A stretch of 7,937 nucleotides of DNA, from the NCBI GenBank assembly GCA_041674485.1, contig JBAYVP010000252.1, forward strand, positions 1 through 7,937. The letters run 5' to 3'. Below are positions 6,025 through 7,937 of the stretch, piece after piece (position 1 is the first letter of the stretch; the number at the start of each line of letters is the position of its first letter). Source of the DNA: JAGXQV01 sp041674485. GTDB taxonomy: Bacteria > Pseudomonadota > Gammaproteobacteria > Burkholderiales > Sulfuricellaceae. The position numbers and the translations under genes are program-made. The notes under the pieces were generated by a model. The model worked only from the letters and a program-made list of their open reading frames with translations. It did not search any database and was not told where the DNA came from.

Positions 6025-6612
6025 TTAACCCCGTCTGGCCGGTTTTTCGGGGAACGTCACATCCTCATAGAATGCTTCGATAGGCGCGCGCAAATCCACG
6101 CCGGCGAGTTCCACCGTTTCTCCCGCGCCGAACGGATACAGCACCCAATGACCGGTGGCGTCGCGGCGGAAACAATCCACGCTGAAACGGTCGGGATCGA
6201 CCAGCACGTATTCCCGCAGGCTGTCCAACTGTCGGTAGAATTCGAATTTCTTTCCCCGATCGTAAGCGGAAGTGGACTCAGACAGCACTTCGACGATCAG
6301 CGCGGGATGGCTCTTGAAATAATCGGCTGAACGGTCCGCTGGGTCGCAAGTAACAAGCACGTCGGGGTAGAAGAGCTGGTTGGCGGCTTCCACCCGCACT
6401 TTCATACCCGCCATATAAACGCGGCACGGACCGCCGCGCAGATGGTTTTTCAGCAGGACAGAAATATTTCCGGCAACCGTGACATGCGCATCCTTGGCGC
6501 TATCCATCGGGTATACCTCGCCGTCGAGGTACTCGTGCTTGATCTCATTGCCCTTTTCCCATTCGAGATAATCCTCGGCGGAAAAGAAATCGGCTTTTTT
6601 CGCTAACGGCAT
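6025..6612 (-). CDS. Uma2 family (DUF820) PD-(D/E)XK nuclease-fold protein
   Basis: The 195-residue protein has the Uma2 layout: an N-terminal FSAEDYLEWEKGNEIKHEYL segment (10-29), DGEVYPM at 30-36, and HVTVAGNI at 43-50. The nuclease-type core is YPDVLV (82-87, Asp84), IVEVLSEST (106-114, Glu108) and the basic RGKKFEFYRQ (119-128, Lys121/Lys122). DSLREYVLVDP follows (130-140). The putative catalytic D-E-K set is therefore intact. Members are annotated as restriction endonuclease-fold proteins, but their biological role is largely unproven. The ATG at 6612 overlaps the end of the glycosyltransferase gene by 10 nt, and AAGGAA lies 5 nt upstream. The two are probably cotranscribed and translationally coupled. 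Any functional link with LPS synthesis is doubtful. Confidence 0.9.
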   Translation of the reverse strand: MPLAKKADFFSAEDYLEWEKGNEIKHEYLDGEVYPMDSAKDAHVTVAGNISVLLKNHLRGGPCRVYMAGMKVRVEAANQLFYPDVLVTCDPADRSADYFKSHPALIVEVLSESTSAYDRGKKFEFYRQLDSLREYVLVDPDRFSVDCFRRDATGHWVLYPFGAGETVELAGVDLRAPIEAFYEDVTFPEKPARRG

Positions 6613-7685
6613 CGCATTTCCTTTCCTTCAGTTTCGCCTATACTGTCCCGTTCCTCCCCGCTTTTCAAGAGCCGCATGAAAGCGGCAAGCGCTTCTTCCA
6701 CCGTGATGTCCGTCACCTCCCGGCTTTCCGGTTGCAGCACGATATGCGGCACGCCCCACGGATGCCAGCGCGTCACGCCGGACTTGCCGAAAAAGCACAG
6801 GATGGGCTTGCCTAAGCCCGCCGCCAGATGCATCGCGCCGCCGTCGCTGCATATCGCCGCATCGCACAGCGACAGTCCGGCGATCAGTTGTTCCAAGCGC
6901 ACGGTGGGGTAGGCCAGCAGCGGGATGTCGGGCAACGCCTCGACAATCTGCCGCGCCTTGGCGTCGTCGCCGGGATGAAACGGGTTGGCGTCGTCGCCCG
7001 GCGACCAGAATAGCACGAAAGCACAATCGGTTTCCCGGTGCAGACGGCGCATCAATTCGACAAAACGTTGCGCTGGCCAGCGCTGGCTCGGCTTGCGCGC
7101 GCTGATGTGGATGGCGATGCGCATGGCGGCGACCGGTGCTTGCGCGGCGATGGCGGCGCATTCCGCAGCGCCGGGAAAAACCCGCGCCGGCGGCGGCGCG
7201 CCGACGATGCCCAGCGGTGCCAGCACGCGGAATACGTCTTCGGCCTCGTGCAAGGCATCGTCCGGCAGGTAAGGCGTATTGATGTCGATGGCGCGGCAGG
7301 CGCGGTCGTCCGCTACGCTGAAACCGACAATGTGGCGCGGCGCCACCAGCCGGGCAAACGCCAGGGAGCGCGGCTGAAATCCCGGCGCCGCGAGTATTGC
7401 GTAATCGAAACGCATGGCGCGCAGGCGGACGACGGTTTTCAGGCGGTCGCGGTACACGCCGAACAGGCTCTGCCCCGCCGGGCGATGCTTGGCCTTGGTG
7501 TAGGCGAAAATTTCGTCTATGTCCGGGTTGTTCCGCAATACCGGCAGATTGTAGCTATTGACCAGCGCACAGATGCGCGCTGCGGGAAAACGCTCGCGCA
7601 ACGCGCGAAACACCGGCGTGGTGCAAACCAGGTCGCCGATATTGTCGCGACGGATTACCAGGAAGCTGGGGGTCAAATCCGGCAA
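6603..7685 (-). CDS. GT9 family glycosyltransferase (ADP-heptose:LPS heptosyltransferase-like)
   Basis: This is a probable cytoplasmic-face transferase that adds heptose or a related sugar to the LPS core or another glycan. Numbered from a TTG at 7685 (360 residues), it has the GT9 N-terminal motif FLVIRRDNIGDLVCTTPVFR (8-27), a central IAIHISARKPSQRWP (190-204) and the donor-binding motif CSDGGAMHLAAGLGKPILCF (279-298). SGVTRWHPWG follows (302-311). The start is uncertain. The frame is open to an ATG at 7778, but that would overlap the preceding gene by 92 nt and add 31 residues poor in family character. The TTGs at 7685 and 7676 sit just after that gene's stop and place the motif near residue 10, as usual for GT9, though no strong ribosome site is seen. 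An internal near-repeat PGDDANPFH/PGDDAKARQ lies at 229-246. Acceptor and donor cannot be read from the sequence. Confidence 0.87.
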   Translation of the reverse strand: MPDLTPSFLVIRRDNIGDLVCTTPVFRALRERFPAARICALVNSYNLPVLRNNPDIDEIFAYTKAKHRPAGQSLFGVYRDRLKTVVRLRAMRFDYAILAAPGFQPRSLAFARLVAPRHIVGFSVADDRACRAIDINTPYLPDDALHEAEDVFRVLAPLGIVGAPPPARVFPGAAECAAIAAQAPVAAMRIAIHISARKPSQRWPAQRFVELMRRLHRETDCAFVLFWSPGDDANPFHPGDDAKARQIVEALPDIPLLAYPTVRLEQLIAGLSLCDAAICSDGGAMHLAAGLGKPILCFFGKSGVTRWHPWGVPHIVLQPESREVTDITVEEALAAFMRLLKSGEERDSIGETEGKEMRCR

Positions 7686-7686
7686 A

Positions 7687-7887
7687 CTATGGGGCCGCCG
7701 CTTTTTCCAGCAAAGCCGAGCCAAGCTCGACCTTGCCGACGCCGCGTTCCGCCCTGAGCTGAAAGCGCGTTTCGGCATCGAATTCGGCCAGCATCAGGGT
7801 GGGCATTTCATCGAGGCTCATATTGGGTTTTGAGGACATATTTCGGGTTGCGGCAAAGGCTGTTTTAGCCTTGGTGATAAAGCGCAT
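7687..7887 (-). CDS. Small protein of unknown function upstream of the glycosyltransferase
   Basis: The frame encodes 66 residues from the ATG at 7887 (MRFITKAKTAFAATRNMSSK, ending LGSALLEKAAAP). AAGGTG lies about 7 nt before that ATG. An in-frame TTG at 7917 would give 76 residues but has no ribosome site. The first 24 residues are basic and lie inside the 123-bp repeat. The rest, with MPTLMLAEFDAETRFQLRAE, uses GC-rich third positions like its neighbours, so it looks genuinely coded. The stop lies 1 nt before the proposed TTG start of the glycosyltransferase, consistent with coupling. I recognise no domain. A signal peptide is unlikely. It may be a fusion of repeat-derived sequence to the remnant of an older gene. 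Confidence 0.5.
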   Translation of the reverse strand: MRFITKAKTAFAATRNMSSKPNMSLDEMPTLMLAEFDAETRFQLRAERGVGKVELGSALLEKAAAP

Positions 7888-7937
7888 TCTCGACACCTTG
7901 CATTTTGTATATGCCAAGGAAACGTCACAACCTACAT
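7815..7937 (-). repeat. Right copy of 123-bp inverted repeat flanking the gene block
   Basis: It is the reverse complement of 1149-1271 with two mismatches and runs into the right edge of the window, so the true repeat may be longer. If it continues as on the left, the next bases should be the AT-rich arm of the hairpin seen at 1063-1155. This copy carries the start region of the small gene at 7687-7887. Confidence 0.95.

Overview
The window looks like chromosomal DNA of a Gram-negative proteobacterium, most likely a betaproteobacterium (Nitrosomonadales or Gallionellaceae-like is my best guess). The reasons are an ADP-heptose-type LPS glycosyltransferase, a TonB-dependent outer-membrane receptor, a YfiR-type periplasmic protein, GC-rich coding sequence, and hairpin repeats of the GTAGGGTGGATAAGCG and CCGTTC...GAACGG kinds that I recall from beta- and gammaproteobacteria. 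The taxon is inferred from style, not proven.

Left part (1-1390): poor in genes and rich in repeats. It holds a possible 3' end of an upstream gene (1-110), one convincing small coiled-coil gene on the + strand (465-710), several degenerate hairpin repeats, a hairpin repeat that looks split by about 145 bp of other sequence (833-1032), a nested hairpin with perfect 23-bp arms (1063-1155), and a 123-bp segment (1149-1271) that returns in inverted orientation at the far right end (7815-7937).

Right part (1394-7887): seven tightly packed minus-strand genes, read from right to left. The first set is a small unknown protein, a GT9 heptosyltransferase-like enzyme, a Uma2-family nuclease-fold protein overlapping it by 10 nt, and a thioredoxin-like [2Fe-2S] ferredoxin. 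A perfect 29-bp-arm hairpin follows (5574-5646). The second set is a TonB-dependent receptor, a YfiR/DUF4154 protein overlapping it by 13 nt, and a membrane sensor histidine kinase starting 17 nt later.

The most interesting unit is the second set. The kinase has an N-terminal membrane and periplasmic region resembling CHASE8, the sensory region of the diguanylate cyclase YfiN, which YfiR represses in Pseudomonas. Here a YfiR-like protein sits between an outer-membrane receptor and a CHASE8-like histidine kinase. This suggests an outer membrane to periplasm to inner membrane relay with phosphotransfer output in place of c-di-GMP output. No response regulator lies in the window. No tRNA, rRNA, CRISPR array or transposase gene was seen.
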